Shown here in pieces: positions 9,027 through 19,800 of a stretch of 64,000 nt of DNA. Below the pieces are notes generated by a model, which had not been told where the DNA came from, did not search any database, and was given only the letters and a program-made list of their open reading frames with translations. The stretch lies in assembly GCF_010500995.1 (NCBI RefSeq), contig NZ_QVMK01000019.1, positions 23,624-87,623 on the forward strand, written 5' to 3'. The stretch's first letter is position 1, and each line of letters opens with the position of its first letter. The DNA comes from Bacteroides sp. 224. Its GTDB lineage: Bacteria; Bacteroidota; Bacteroidia; Bacteroidales; Bacteroidaceae. The translations under genes and the position numbers were made by a program.

Positions 9027-10820
9027 ATGAATATAGAAGAAAAACTCATAAATTCCGTTATGAACGGGATAAAGACACTTTACGGACAGGACGTAGCTGC
9101 CGCACAAGTGCAATTGCAGAAAACGAAAAAAGAATTTGAAGGACACCTTACATTGGTTGTTTTCCCTTTCCTTAAAATATCAAAGAAAGGCCCGGAGCAA
9201 ACAGCGCAAGAGATTGGAGAGTTTCTTAAGAATAACGAACCGGCTATTGCTGCCTACAATGTAATAAAAGGCTTCCTGAACTTAAGCATAGCATCCGGCG
9301 TTTGGATAGAGTTATTAAACACCATCCATGCCAATGAACAATATGGTATCACTACTGCTACGGAATCATCGCCTTTGGTGATGATAGAATATTCATCGCC
9401 TAATACCAATAAGCCTCTTCACTTGGGGCATGTGCGCAACAACCTATTGGGTAAAGCACTGGCTAATATCATGGAGGCCAATGGTAATAAAGTGGTGAAA
9501 ACCAATATTGTAAACGACCGCGGTATACATATCTGTAAGTCGATGTTGGCTTGGCAGAAATTCGGTAACGGAGAAACACCGGAATCATCGGGCAAGAAAG
9601 GCGACCATTTAGTGGGCGACTATTATGTGGCTTTCGATAAACATTATAAGGCCGAAGTAGCCGCACTGATGGAAAAAGGCATGAGCAAAGAAGAAGCCGA
9701 AGCCGCCTCACCCCTTATGAACGAAGCACGCGAAATGCTTGTGAAGTGGGAAGCCGGTGATGCCGAAGTACGCGCACTTTGGTCGATGATGAACGCTTGG
9801 GTATATGCCGGGTTTGATGAAACTTATCAGAAACTCGGTGTAGGTTTTGATAAAATATACTACGAATCGGAAACATACCTCGAAGGAAAAGATAAAGTAC
9901 TGGAAGGATTAGATAAAGGCTTTTTCTACAAAAAAGAAGATGGCTCGGTATGGGCAGATCTCACTGCAGAAGGACTGGATCATAAGTTACTGTTGCGTGC
10001 CGATGGTACTTCCGTATACATGACGCAAGATATTGGTACTGCCAAACTTCGTTTTGACGATTACCCTATCAACAAAATGATTTATGTGGTAGGAAATGAG
10101 CAGAACTATCACTTCCAGGTATTATCTATCTTGCTCGACAAATTAGGTTTCGACTGGGGAAAAGGTCTTGTGCACTTCTCTTACGGAATGGTGGAGCTTC
10201 CCGAAGGAAAGATGAAATCTCGCGAAGGAACAGTAGTGGATGCCGACGACTTAGTAGAAGAGATGGTAAGCACTGCCAAAGAAACCTCTCAAGAGTTGGG
10301 TAAACTGGATGGCTGCACCGAAGAGGAAGCCAACAACATTGCCCGTATTGTAGGTATGGGTGCTTTGAAATACTTCATCCTGAAAGTGGATGCACGTAAG
10401 AATATGACTTTCAACCCGAAAGAATCTATCGACTTCAATGGCAATACCGGTCCGTTTATTCAGTACACTTATGCACGTATTCAATCTGTTTTGCGCAAAG
10501 CTAATGAAGCCGGACTTACTATACCAGCAGCACTGCCCACAGGAATATCATTGAGCGAAAAAGAAATGGGATTGATACAAATGGTAGCCGACTTTGCTAC
10601 GATTGTAAAACAAGCCGGAGAAGACTACAGCCCCTCTATCATTGCTAATTATATTTATGATTTAGTGAAGGAGTATAACCAATTCTATCACGATTATAGT
10701 ATTCTGCGCGAAGAGAATGCGGATATTAAGATCTTCCGTATAGCCCTATCAGCGAATATAGCGAAGGTGATTCGTCTTGGAATGGAATTACTGGGGATTG
10801 AGGTTCCTAATAGAATGTAA
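9027..10820 (+). CDS. argS: Arginine--tRNA ligase
   Basis: This cytoplasmic enzyme charges tRNA-Arg with arginine using ATP. The 597-residue length is normal for the family. The class I HIGH motif is seen as PLHLGHVRNN near residue 130, preceded by EYSSPNTNK. A KMSK-like loop is seen as EGKMKSREGTVVDADDL near residue 395. The C terminus (GMELLGIEVPNRM) is the typical DALR-domain end. It is expressed from its own promoter just upstream and is convergent with the next gene, with 18 bp between stops. Confidence 0.97.
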   Translation: MNIEEKLINSVMNGIKTLYGQDVAAAQVQLQKTKKEFEGHLTLVVFPFLKISKKGPEQTAQEIGEFLKNNEPAIAAYNVIKGFLNLSIASGVWIELLNTIHANEQYGITTATESSPLVMIEYSSPNTNKPLHLGHVRNNLLGKALANIMEANGNKVVKTNIVNDRGIHICKSMLAWQKFGNGETPESSGKKGDHLVGDYYVAFDKHYKAEVAALMEKGMSKEEAEAASPLMNEAREMLVKWEAGDAEVRALWSMMNAWVYAGFDETYQKLGVGFDKIYYESETYLEGKDKVLEGLDKGFFYKKEDGSVWADLTAEGLDHKLLLRADGTSVYMTQDIGTAKLRFDDYPINKMIYVVGNEQNYHFQVLSILLDKLGFDWGKGLVHFSYGMVELPEGKMKSREGTVVDADDLVEEMVSTAKETSQELGKLDGCTEEEANNIARIVGMGALKYFILKVDARKNMTFNPKESIDFNGNTGPFIQYTYARIQSVLRKANEAGLTIPAALPTGISLSEKEMGLIQMVADFATIVKQAGEDYSPSIIANYIYDLVKEYNQFYHDYSILREENADIKIFRIALSANIAKVIRLGMELLGIEVPNRM

Positions 10821-10838
10821 TTGAGGGAATAAACTACA

Positions 10839-12401
10839 TCACACTTCAACGAGGAAGCGATTAATATTTCGCTCCTCTTTGTTGAAGTCTACACCAACTT
10901 TTACTTTCTCCCGAGAATCCATCGCATAGGGTTCGAGATATCCCCTTTCATTTATTTGCCGAAGAGCTTCTTCGGCACTTCCATTTAGCTTAAATTCAAA
11001 GACATAAATACGATCTTTGGTTTTCACCACAGCATCGGCACGCCCTTTGGCACTACGTACTTCAGTTTCAACAAATTGTCCCATAAGGCGAAATATCAAA
11101 TAAAAAACAGCTTGGTAATGTCTTTCGGTTTGATCGCTCAGTTCATAAGGGATACCTGCAAAAAAGGCTTTGAGACGCTCAACGAAGGAAGATACATCAC
11201 CAGATAAAAGCTCCTTTACAAAATGACTGATATGGAAACCTGTTTCATCATTGGTGACTTTTGTATAATAGGGCACTAAGAATTTTATAAATCCATAACG
11301 CACCTCATCATTCGGAAAAGCCAATGTGTACATTCCAAACGTCTTTTCATAGTCTTTTATGGTGAGATAACCACTTTGATAAATCATCGGAAGCGGATTG
11401 TTGGCATCTACACGATATTCCGAGAATCCGTCTATATCTACCTCTACGCCATCAATCAATAAACGCAAATCATAATCGCTCTGCTTGAGTAAATCTACCA
11501 GATAGGTTGGTGTACCGGTTTGAAACCAGTAATGACTAAACGCACCCGATTTTAAGGCATTTAATACACTGAATGGGTTAAACATCCCCTCACCTTGTTG
11601 ATGAAAGTGATAACCATCGTACATGGCAGTCATCCTATCAACTGTTTCCTTAAATGTCAGCTCATTGCGCTTGCTTAATCTCTCCAATTCCGGTTGGAAA
11701 GTATCTGTCAGTTCTTTAGAGGTTATGCCACATAATTCGGCATAATCTTCCCACATACTGATATCTTGCAACTGGTTCAGGTCGCTGAACACACTGACTT
11801 GGGCAAACTTAGTAACTCCGGTCAGGAATACAAAACGCAGGTAGCGATCGGCACTTTTCAGTGCCCCGTAGAAGGCTTTGAGGGTTTGTTTATATGCTTC
11901 GGTTAGTTCTTCGTTTAATATGGATTGAAGCAAGGGCTTATCATACTCATCAATAAGCACAACTACCCCCTTCCCGGTTTGTTCGTATGCACGGCGAATG
12001 ATGCCACTGAAACGGGTAGAATACGAATCTTCACTCTTATTAGCACCATATAATGCTTCCCATTGTGCTAAATGATACTCCAATATAATGCCTAAACGTT
12101 CGGGAGCATCATACTTCTCGGCATTCAAATCAAGATGCAGCACAGGATATTCATTCCATTCTGTTTCCAGATGCTCAATGGCCAAACCTTTGAACAAGTC
12201 TTTACGACCTTGAAAGTAAGACTCGAAAGTGGAAATCAGTAAGCTTTTGCCAAACCGCCGGGGGCGACTCAGGAAATAAGGGGTTGGGGTAGAAGCCAAC
12301 TGCCAGATCAATGCAGTTTTATCAACATACAGACACCCCTCTTCGCGGAGTTTTTCAAAAGTCTGTATCCCTATGGGAAGCTTACGTGATACTGTACTCA
12401 T
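10839..12401 (-). CDS. AAA-ATPase-like protein with C-terminal PD-(D/E)XK nuclease domain
   Basis: 520 residues. The N-terminal AAA-ATPase-like domain (PF09820 type) has the family Walker A RPRRFGKS at 46-53 and Walker B VVVLIDEYDKP with DEYD at 151-154. The C-terminal PF08011-type nuclease region carries GRADAVVKTKDRIYVFEFKL, with a D...ExK pattern (Asp plus EFK). The family is hugely expanded in Bacteroidales and its cellular role is not established. This copy is distant from the two at 50.6 and 52.9 kb. It lies 39 bp downstream of topA on the same strand and may be read from topA. No -7 box is visible in that gap. Confidence 0.9.
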   Translation of the reverse strand: MSTVSRKLPIGIQTFEKLREEGCLYVDKTALIWQLASTPTPYFLSRPRRFGKSLLISTFESYFQGRKDLFKGLAIEHLETEWNEYPVLHLDLNAEKYDAPERLGIILEYHLAQWEALYGANKSEDSYSTRFSGIIRRAYEQTGKGVVVLIDEYDKPLLQSILNEELTEAYKQTLKAFYGALKSADRYLRFVFLTGVTKFAQVSVFSDLNQLQDISMWEDYAELCGITSKELTDTFQPELERLSKRNELTFKETVDRMTAMYDGYHFHQQGEGMFNPFSVLNALKSGAFSHYWFQTGTPTYLVDLLKQSDYDLRLLIDGVEVDIDGFSEYRVDANNPLPMIYQSGYLTIKDYEKTFGMYTLAFPNDEVRYGFIKFLVPYYTKVTNDETGFHISHFVKELLSGDVSSFVERLKAFFAGIPYELSDQTERHYQAVFYLIFRLMGQFVETEVRSAKGRADAVVKTKDRIYVFEFKLNGSAEEALRQINERGYLEPYAMDSREKVKVGVDFNKEERNINRFLVEV

Positions 12402-12440
12402 ACGCTTACATACCCTCCTACCTTCTTATTTCTTCAGTTC

Positions 12441-14789
12441 TTATTTCTTCTTCGCAAACCGTCCTCCCCGTTTAGGAGCAGTGGCTGCTTTCTCTTCCTG
12501 CAATTTGATAATATCCATGCAGGTAGCCAAGTTCAAATCTTGCGGAACCACAGTTTTAGGTATTTTATAATTGGAGCCCTTATAGGCAATGTACGGGCCA
12601 TAACGACCGTTCAGGATTTCAAGTTCCGGTTCTTCTTCAAACTTCTTTATCACTTTTTCGGCCTCTGCTTTGCGTTTGGCGTGAATCAGTTCAATAGATT
12701 CTTCCAGTGTTATTTCCATAGGATCCGTACCTTTAGGAAGTGATACGTATTTGCCGTCATGGCGTACATAAGGACCAAACTTCCCTATTCCCACAGTCAC
12801 TTCTTTTTCTTCGAATTCTCCCAGGTTACGAGGCAATTTAAACAGATCCAACGCTTCTTCCAGCGTAATGGTTTCCATAGAGAATCCTTTTCTCATTTGA
12901 GCAAAGCGTGGTTTCTCTTCATCGTCGCTCGAACCAATCTGAACAACCGGACCAAAACGACCGATTTTCACTGATACGGGCTTACCGGTTCCGGGTTCCT
13001 CGCCCAATATACGCTCTCCTACTTTATGTTCCGACTTAGTGGCTAAGGTTGACTCTACGGATGGATGGAAACCTGTATAGAAATCCTTCATAATAGCTGT
13101 CCACTCTTTTTCGCCTTCGGCTACTTCGTCGAACTCTTTCTCGACGGTGGCCGTAAAATTATAGTCGAGGATGTTGGGGAAATATTGATTCAAGAAATCA
13201 TTCACCACAATACCTATATCGGTAGGGAATAATTTCGATTTTTCGTTACCTACCGTTTCTTTGCGGGTGGCATCTTCTATTTCGTTCTTTTTCAGAGAAA
13301 GCACATTGTAAGAGCGTTCTTCGCCGGGTTTATCTCCTTTCTCCACATATTCACGTTGCTGAATGGTAGAGATGGTAGGAGCATAAGTTGATGGACGTCC
13401 GATGCCCAACTCTTCCAATTTACGCACAAGGCTTGCTTCGGTATATCGCGGAGGGCGTTGTGTGAAACGTTCTGTGGCAGAAACTTCCTGATAGTTCAGC
13501 TCCTGACCTTTTTTCAAAGGAGGCAACAGATTGCTTTCGTCTTCTTGTTCTACGTCATCATCAAAAGATTCTTTGTATACCCGAAGGAAACCATCGAATT
13601 TAATTACCTCACCGGTAGCTACAAACTTATCTTGTCCGTTGCTAAGGCCAATGGTAGCGGTTGTTTTTTCTACTTCCGCATCTGCCATTTGCGAGGCAAG
13701 GGTGCGTTTCCAGATCAGGTCATATAGTTTCTTTTCTTGTGCGGTACCTTCTACATTCTGATTGCTCATTACAGTAGGGCGAATGGCCTCGTGAGCTTCT
13801 TGCGCTCCTTTGGTCTTCGTTGCATAATGGCGGATTTTTACGTAATTATCGCCCATCAGTTTAGTAATGGCATCTTTACTTCCTGAGATTGCATCTTCCG
13901 AAAGGTTCACCGAGTCGGTACGCATGTATGAGATTCGTCCTGATTCATAAAGTTTCTGCGCCACCATCATGGTTTGAGCTACGGTAAAACCGAGCTTACG
14001 AGCTGCCTCTTGTTGCAACGTAGAGGTAGTAAATGGAGCGGCCGGACTCTTTTTCAGCGGACGGGTAGTAATATCTTCGATAGTATATGCCGCAGATTTA
14101 CAAGATTCGAGGAATGTTTGTGCTTCCTTCTTGGTTTTCAGACGACGGCCAAGTTCTGCTTTCATTTCTACGAACTTACCATCTGTATCGGGTACCAGGA
14201 AGATAGCGGTTACTCTATAAGAGGCTTCACTCTTAAATGCCTGTACTTCTCGTTCGCGTTCTACAATCAGGCGCACGGCTACCGACTGTACACGTCCGGC
14301 AGATAGTGCGGGTTTTACCTTCTTCCACAAAATCGGAGAGAGTTCAAAACCTACAATACGATCGAGTACGCGGCGTGCTTGTTGGGCATTCACCAAATTA
14401 ATATCTATGGAACGTGGATTTTCTATTGCCTTTTGTATAGCCGTTTTCGTGATTTCATGAAATACGATGCGTTTGGTTTTAGTCGGGTCCAGGTTCAATA
14501 CTTCAGATAGGTGCCAAGAGATGGCTTCTCCCTCGCGGTCCTCATCGGAAGCGAGCCAAACCATTTCTGCATCTTTAGCCTCTGCTTTTAATTCGGCTAC
14601 CAATTTCTTCTTCTCTGCGGGTATTTCATACTGTGGAGTAAAGTCATTCTCCACATCAATACTAAAATTTTTCTTCTTTAAATCGCGTATATGACCGTAG
14701 CTGGAAAGCACTTTATAATCTTTCCCCAAGAATTTTTCAATCGTTTTAGCCTTTGCAGGAGACTCTACAATAACAAGATTTTTCTGCAT
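12441..14789 (-). CDS. topA: DNA topoisomerase I
   Basis: Type IA topoisomerase relaxing negative supercoils in the chromosome. The ATG at 14789 gives MQKNLVIVESPAKAKT, the standard toprim N terminus; an upstream in-frame start adds eight non-conserved residues. The catalytic Tyr lies in GRISYMRTDSVN. The toprim acidic motif is visible as DEDREGEAISWHL. The C terminus has repeated GRYGPYI/GKFGPYV modules, as in the Bacteroidetes form, instead of zinc ribbons, and ends in a basic tail (APKRGGRFAKKK). The 782-residue length is normal. The promoter box is at 14811-14818. Confidence 0.96.
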   Translation of the reverse strand: MQKNLVIVESPAKAKTIEKFLGKDYKVLSSYGHIRDLKKKNFSIDVENDFTPQYEIPAEKKKLVAELKAEAKDAEMVWLASDEDREGEAISWHLSEVLNLDPTKTKRIVFHEITKTAIQKAIENPRSIDINLVNAQQARRVLDRIVGFELSPILWKKVKPALSAGRVQSVAVRLIVEREREVQAFKSEASYRVTAIFLVPDTDGKFVEMKAELGRRLKTKKEAQTFLESCKSAAYTIEDITTRPLKKSPAAPFTTSTLQQEAARKLGFTVAQTMMVAQKLYESGRISYMRTDSVNLSEDAISGSKDAITKLMGDNYVKIRHYATKTKGAQEAHEAIRPTVMSNQNVEGTAQEKKLYDLIWKRTLASQMADAEVEKTTATIGLSNGQDKFVATGEVIKFDGFLRVYKESFDDDVEQEDESNLLPPLKKGQELNYQEVSATERFTQRPPRYTEASLVRKLEELGIGRPSTYAPTISTIQQREYVEKGDKPGEERSYNVLSLKKNEIEDATRKETVGNEKSKLFPTDIGIVVNDFLNQYFPNILDYNFTATVEKEFDEVAEGEKEWTAIMKDFYTGFHPSVESTLATKSEHKVGERILGEEPGTGKPVSVKIGRFGPVVQIGSSDDEEKPRFAQMRKGFSMETITLEEALDLFKLPRNLGEFEEKEVTVGIGKFGPYVRHDGKYVSLPKGTDPMEITLEESIELIHAKRKAEAEKVIKKFEEEPELEILNGRYGPYIAYKGSNYKIPKTVVPQDLNLATCMDIIKLQEEKAATAPKRGGRFAKKK

Positions 14790-14810
14790 AACATATATTT
14801 TATCAGGCGG

Positions 14811-14818
14811 CAAAAGTA
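14811..14818 (-). promoter_or_regulatory. Bacteroidales -7 box, topA
   Basis: TACTTTTG on the minus strand, 21 bases before the topA ATG. Confidence 0.55.
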
Positions 14819-14920
14819 GAAAAAAACATCATTCTCACCTTATAATATATAGAGTTTCTACTGTTTTTTGCAAAAAAAAGAGTTTTTTACGAGTTTATGA
14901 TGAAGTGCTACCTAAAATTT

Positions 14921-14995
14921 GCCGGTAGCACTCTCTTTAATTGTCAGTAGCATTTTACTCAATTGCCAGTAGCATTTCCTCCAACTGTCGATAGC
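14921..14995. repeat. 22-bp-pitch array of GYCRGTAGC cores
   Basis: Cores start at 14921 (GCCGGTAGC), 14943 (GTCAGTAGC), 14965 (GCCAGTAGC) and 14987 (GTCGATAGC), each exactly 22 bp apart, with AT-rich spacers of little similarity. The last core ends on the stop codon of the neighbouring outer-membrane gene. The same core family, inverted, recurs at 30684-30736. The array lies between that gene's stop and the topA promoter. Confidence 0.8.
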
Positions 14996-16872
14996 TAAAA
15001 TTTGAAACTTAAACCACCAAGGAAGTTAATGCCCGGCGAAGGATAACTTAAATAATAGTCATACTCTTTATCAAGCAGGTTCGAAACACGGGCATAAACA
15101 GATATATCTTTGAAAAGGCGATAGGTGGCACCAAGGGTGAGGTTGTTGATGGAGGAGGGTTTATAGCCCGGATACCAACACCAACCAGGAGGGTTACCAT
15201 GTCCAGCAGTACCTTGTTCTTCAATAATACTCTTTTCGCCGGTTTCCTCTCTCTTCATATATTCATAACCGATAGCTATATCTAATGCTGGTATAGGCCG
15301 AATATTTAGTTGAAAGTTCAATTCGTGAGTTGGTTTTATTAGTAGTATTTCATTTCTTGTATACTTCCACCATTGTACATCTTCTATTCCGATATAAGAA
15401 TGCCATGTTTTCTTTCCTTCCTTCCAACTATAGAACTTTCCTCCTAAAGATACGGACAACCAGTCTTTATAGTCATAATTAAATTGTGCACCTGCATAAA
15501 AATTACGAGTGTCTATATTCGACATGAATATGTAAGAGGAGTTATCATATATCATAGAAGGCGTATACATTTCTGTTATTATAAAATCTTGTCCATAACC
15601 TAAATCACTCTTAATCTTTTGAAACCCTCCATATATATTAAGCCAAAAGCCATTAAATGGGCTTGCTTTGAATCCTATATTTGCATTTATTTGCTCAAAA
15701 CCGTCTTCAAGTTGGTTAGCATGAAAGAAACGTATGTCATCATTATAAAATGGATACGATTCAATCAACATTCCATAAGGATTAAATGACTCCAGATTAC
15801 GAAAATCATTTCTAATTCTTCCTCCTGTAGCTTGCGCATAAAGTATGTATTTATCTGCAAAAATATAGTTTACCTTTACATCCGGAGCTATCTGTATCTT
15901 CTTGCCAAATCCAAAACCTAAATCAATATTGATGCCTGCTTTTAAGTTCCAATTTCCGTTTGTGTACTGATAATAGGGTTTTAATGCCAAAGAGGAACCA
16001 TTCTTATATTCATCAAAGTTATAGAATTTATTCTCTAATCTTCCGTATATACCAACAGACTGAAATTCATCAATGCTTGCCCATACATCAGCATACGTGT
16101 GCAACATATTTTCTGTTATATTATCCTGACTGGGCATGGGAATATCATAATATTGAAAATCGCTATCGGCTTCGTCAGCATAGTAATAGCTTGGAAATTT
16201 ATTTGCACGCGAGTAGTTCAAATACTTCATCCCTGCTTTAAACTGAAGAGGCAACTCCTTATCAGTTGAAGCAATATCAATACCTATATCTCCCGAAGTA
16301 AACTTCTTACGATTGACAACATCAACCTGTTTCAGTTTGAAATTACTCAAACCAAAGTTCCCTGTAACATTCATATCTAAACACGAGAACTTATGCAAAT
16401 AGTCTATTCCTGCTTTGGTCTTATAATAATGACGATCCCACTTTTTATTAAATGGCAAATCTACTTCTTCATTTATCCCATCCATCGCAAAAGACAAATT
16501 CAGTTTATCTATTGCAGAAAGATTGAATAAGTAGTTGGCTCTAACATCCAGACTACCTTTGGTGCCATAACCTAAGCGAACATATCCCGGTTTATCTTTC
16601 TCTTGCTTTTCTTTTCCTGTATAGGCATCCATGATACCGCCCGGAATGGAGGTCGACGGATTAATCACTGCATCATACTCTACCTTGCGAGGAGTAACTG
16701 TCAGCTCGTCTACTTTGGGTACTACGTTTACTTTGCGAGCATCCATGATGTTCGGATTATACTCCTGTTCTACTACTACAGTACGATTTAATGTAGTATC
16801 GGGCTGGGTTTGTGCCTGTGCCATTAACGAAACACAAGCAGCTATCATTGTAAGTTTGAATCTCATAACCAT
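14995..16872 (-). CDS. Outer-membrane beta-barrel, TonB-receptor-like
   Basis: 625 residues with a signal peptide (MIAACVSLMAQAQTQPD). The C-terminal half reads as alternating barrel strands, including the receptor-like SVYARVSNLLDKEYDYYL and a final strand ending in aromatic Phe (GGLSFKF). No plug domain is visible: the mature start is a short proline/valine-rich segment and then barrel. It is probably a barrel relative of TonB-dependent receptors. The upstream TPR gene overlaps it by one base in a TAATG junction, so the two are translationally coupled. A second in-frame ATG two codons later (16866) is an alternative start. The substrate is unknown. Confidence 0.75.
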   Translation of the reverse strand: MVMRFKLTMIAACVSLMAQAQTQPDTTLNRTVVVEQEYNPNIMDARKVNVVPKVDELTVTPRKVEYDAVINPSTSIPGGIMDAYTGKEKQEKDKPGYVRLGYGTKGSLDVRANYLFNLSAIDKLNLSFAMDGINEEVDLPFNKKWDRHYYKTKAGIDYLHKFSCLDMNVTGNFGLSNFKLKQVDVVNRKKFTSGDIGIDIASTDKELPLQFKAGMKYLNYSRANKFPSYYYADEADSDFQYYDIPMPSQDNITENMLHTYADVWASIDEFQSVGIYGRLENKFYNFDEYKNGSSLALKPYYQYTNGNWNLKAGINIDLGFGFGKKIQIAPDVKVNYIFADKYILYAQATGGRIRNDFRNLESFNPYGMLIESYPFYNDDIRFFHANQLEDGFEQINANIGFKASPFNGFWLNIYGGFQKIKSDLGYGQDFIITEMYTPSMIYDNSSYIFMSNIDTRNFYAGAQFNYDYKDWLSVSLGGKFYSWKEGKKTWHSYIGIEDVQWWKYTRNEILLIKPTHELNFQLNIRPIPALDIAIGYEYMKREETGEKSIIEEQGTAGHGNPPGWCWYPGYKPSSINNLTLGATYRLFKDISVYARVSNLLDKEYDYYLSYPSPGINFLGGLSFKF

Positions 16873-19800
16873 TATTTCTTTAGTTTTTTCAGTCTGCTTT
16901 CAATCATGCTCTTTATGCCATCGTTGCCTTCATAGTTTTGTTGCAAACTAAGTAGATATTGGCGAGCATCCAGCGTATTGCCCATTGCCACGTATACATC
17001 CGATAAGAGTATAAAACCACAAGCCAACCAATAAGTATGCGGTGTACTCATGTCGATAAAGTTCAATAGCTCTTTCTCTGCATCTTGGTATTTCCTTTCT
17101 TTATAAAGCTGCTCGGCTACCAAATACTTGGCTTCGGCACCATATAGGTTGCGAGTGTCTTTAGCCAGGAGTTTCAAGTCGGGCATAGCAGTTTGTCCGG
17201 CTTGTTGGTTCAAGTAAGCTTTGGCGCGATAATAGGTGGCTTCGTTGCTCAATTCGGGAGTTAACTTGGGGTTTGCAAGCAAAGCGGTGGCGGCATGAAT
17301 GGTTTCCACATCTTCTTTCAGCAAATAGGCAGTGCGCAGAATGCCTGTCTCGGCCAGTAACCTGCGTTCCGGGGTAGCCGCTTTCTCTTTCAGTTGTTTG
17401 TAAACAGACAGCGCTTCTTTGTATTGTTTTGAGTTGAATTGAACTTCTCCACGCATTATCAAAGCTTCTTCGGTAAACGGACTGTTCGGGTATTCCAACA
17501 GTTTGCTTGTATGAAGCAAGATCCGATCATAACTGCCTTGCTCTTTAGCTATCAAAGTCAGGTAATAATGGGCATTCAAGCCGAAAGCTCCTTCCGGATA
17601 ACTTAAAATATACTTCTCAAAGCTCTCTTTGGCTTGCTCTGTTTTTCCACGGGCATATACTCTTTCGGCAGCTACATAAGTTAGTGAATCCTGTTCGCTG
17701 GCATCGAAGCGGATGTTTCCCGGAAGTGAGGCAGCCAATGCGGCAAACTCATCTACTCTATTCATATCAATGTAGATGGATTTAAGGTCGCGCATGGCCA
17801 AACGGGCTTCGTCGCTTCCCGAATATTCCTGTACCACTTTCTTGTAGGAGGCGATGGCTTGCTCATAAGCTCCATCCTGATAATATAGCAATCCGATTTC
17901 TGCGGCAGCTTTTCTACTAACGGGGCTATTGGGATACTTCTCTACCAATTCATTGAATGCCAGAATAGCCTGTTGGTTATTCTCCATCAGTACATACGAG
18001 CGCCCTCTTTCATAAATAGCATTCACCAAATACGGAGAAGAAGGATACTTCCCGGTCAAACGATTCAGCAATGTGATCTTCCCTGCATAATCTTTTTGCA
18101 AACCGGATACCAATGCCAGTTGATAGAAAGAATAATCTCCGGCAGGAGTATCCAAAGCCTCTGCTTGCGAGTAGTAATGCTTGGCTTCACCGAAATTACG
18201 CACATAGAAGTAACAATCGCCTACCCGGTTGTAAGCATCTGCAAGCGTAGTATTGTTGTGGCTTTGTTTCTCTAAACGGGTATATTTCTCAAACCAGGTT
18301 AATGCCTGTGTGTAGTGTTTTTGTTGGAAAGCTGTATAGCCCAGGTTATAATGAGCCAAGGTATACATCTCTGCATTGGTTTGCTTATTCAATCTCAGGT
18401 ATTCCGAGAAATCGCGTGCGGCTTCTTGCATCTTATCAAGGCGATAGTAAGACTCTCCTCTCCAGTAGCAAGCATCGGCATGAGTCTGCCTGTTGTATGT
18501 TCCCAAAACGATGGACTGATTGAAATAGTCGATGGCTTGTGGAAAGGCAGCATTGGCAAATGATTGAGCCCCCAACTGAAACAGTATTTTCTGTTTTGCC
18601 TCCATTATCTGAGTACTTGGCTTGGATATCCGCTCAATAGACTTCAAGGCAGCTTCGTAACTACGGGTATTCAGATAAACATCTACCAGGTAGCTACTGA
18701 TTTTTTCTTTGTAAGCAGAATGAGGGAAATCGTTTAAGAAGCGTTCAAACACCGTTACCGATTCTCCGAAGGCAGAGAAAGAGGTTTCGTGTATGCAAAG
18801 CGCATAGTTGTAAGCGGCTTGCTCTTTTACCTTCATATCGGCATTGGAGGCGGCAGCTTGTTCAAAGGCCATGCGTGCTTTATTCTTCTCCATAAGTTGC
18901 AGATAAGAAAGGCCGAGGTGTAGATAGGCATTCTGCGTCAGGGCATCGCTCACTGTTACTACTTCTCCAAGTGTTGAAGCAGCTTTAGAGTAAACTCCGG
19001 TTTGATAGTAAGACATTCCCTGCATATAAAGAGCACTGCGTTGAGGTTGCGGAGTTTCGGCCATATAATTATCGAAGCGAGTAAGTGCATTGTTATAATC
19101 GCCTCCGGTATAATATATTTCACCAAGAATACGATGCATCTCATAGGCATACGTAGTGCCGGGAAAAACAGATGCATAAGGAGCTTCCAGATAATCTTTT
19201 GCCATTTTCATTGCCTGGTCGTACTGCTTTTGTTGCAGATAAATCTCTGCTATATAATATGGTACAAACGATTTGTATTTCTCGTCATTCTGCAAGGGAA
19301 GGAAAGCGGTCAATGCTTCCTCATAGCGTCCTTGTGTATAGCGTATATAGCCTATGTAGTAAGAACAATCTTTATTATACTTACTGCTGCTACCCCTCAG
19401 GGTTTCAAACCAAATGGCGGCCTGACTTACATTACCTACCGACAGGTAAGAGATGGCTTTACGGTAAGTCATATCATCGCGCTCTTCATTACCCAACCAT
19501 TCAAGACGAGAGGAGCCAAACATAGCCAATGCCTCATTATACTTTTCTTCAAAGAAATAGGCAGAAGCCATCAGGGCATAAAGCCGATTGCTATAAGGGT
19601 TGTCGGGGTATTTATTCAGATAGGCATTTATCTGTTCTATGCAGTTCTTATCCTGCAATTCATATCCAAGGCTGGTAAGCATGTATTCGGCCTCCATCAA
19701 GTGGTCGTTCGTAGCTGTTTGTTTTACGAAAGCTTTTAATAAAGGAGCCGCCACTGTGTAGTTTTTTTGGAGGAACATTTCTCGTCCTTCTTTATAAAGA

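Noticed and set aside
19002..19739. 245-codon plus-strand frame
   Set aside because: It is antisense to the TPR gene and comes from its regular codon pattern.
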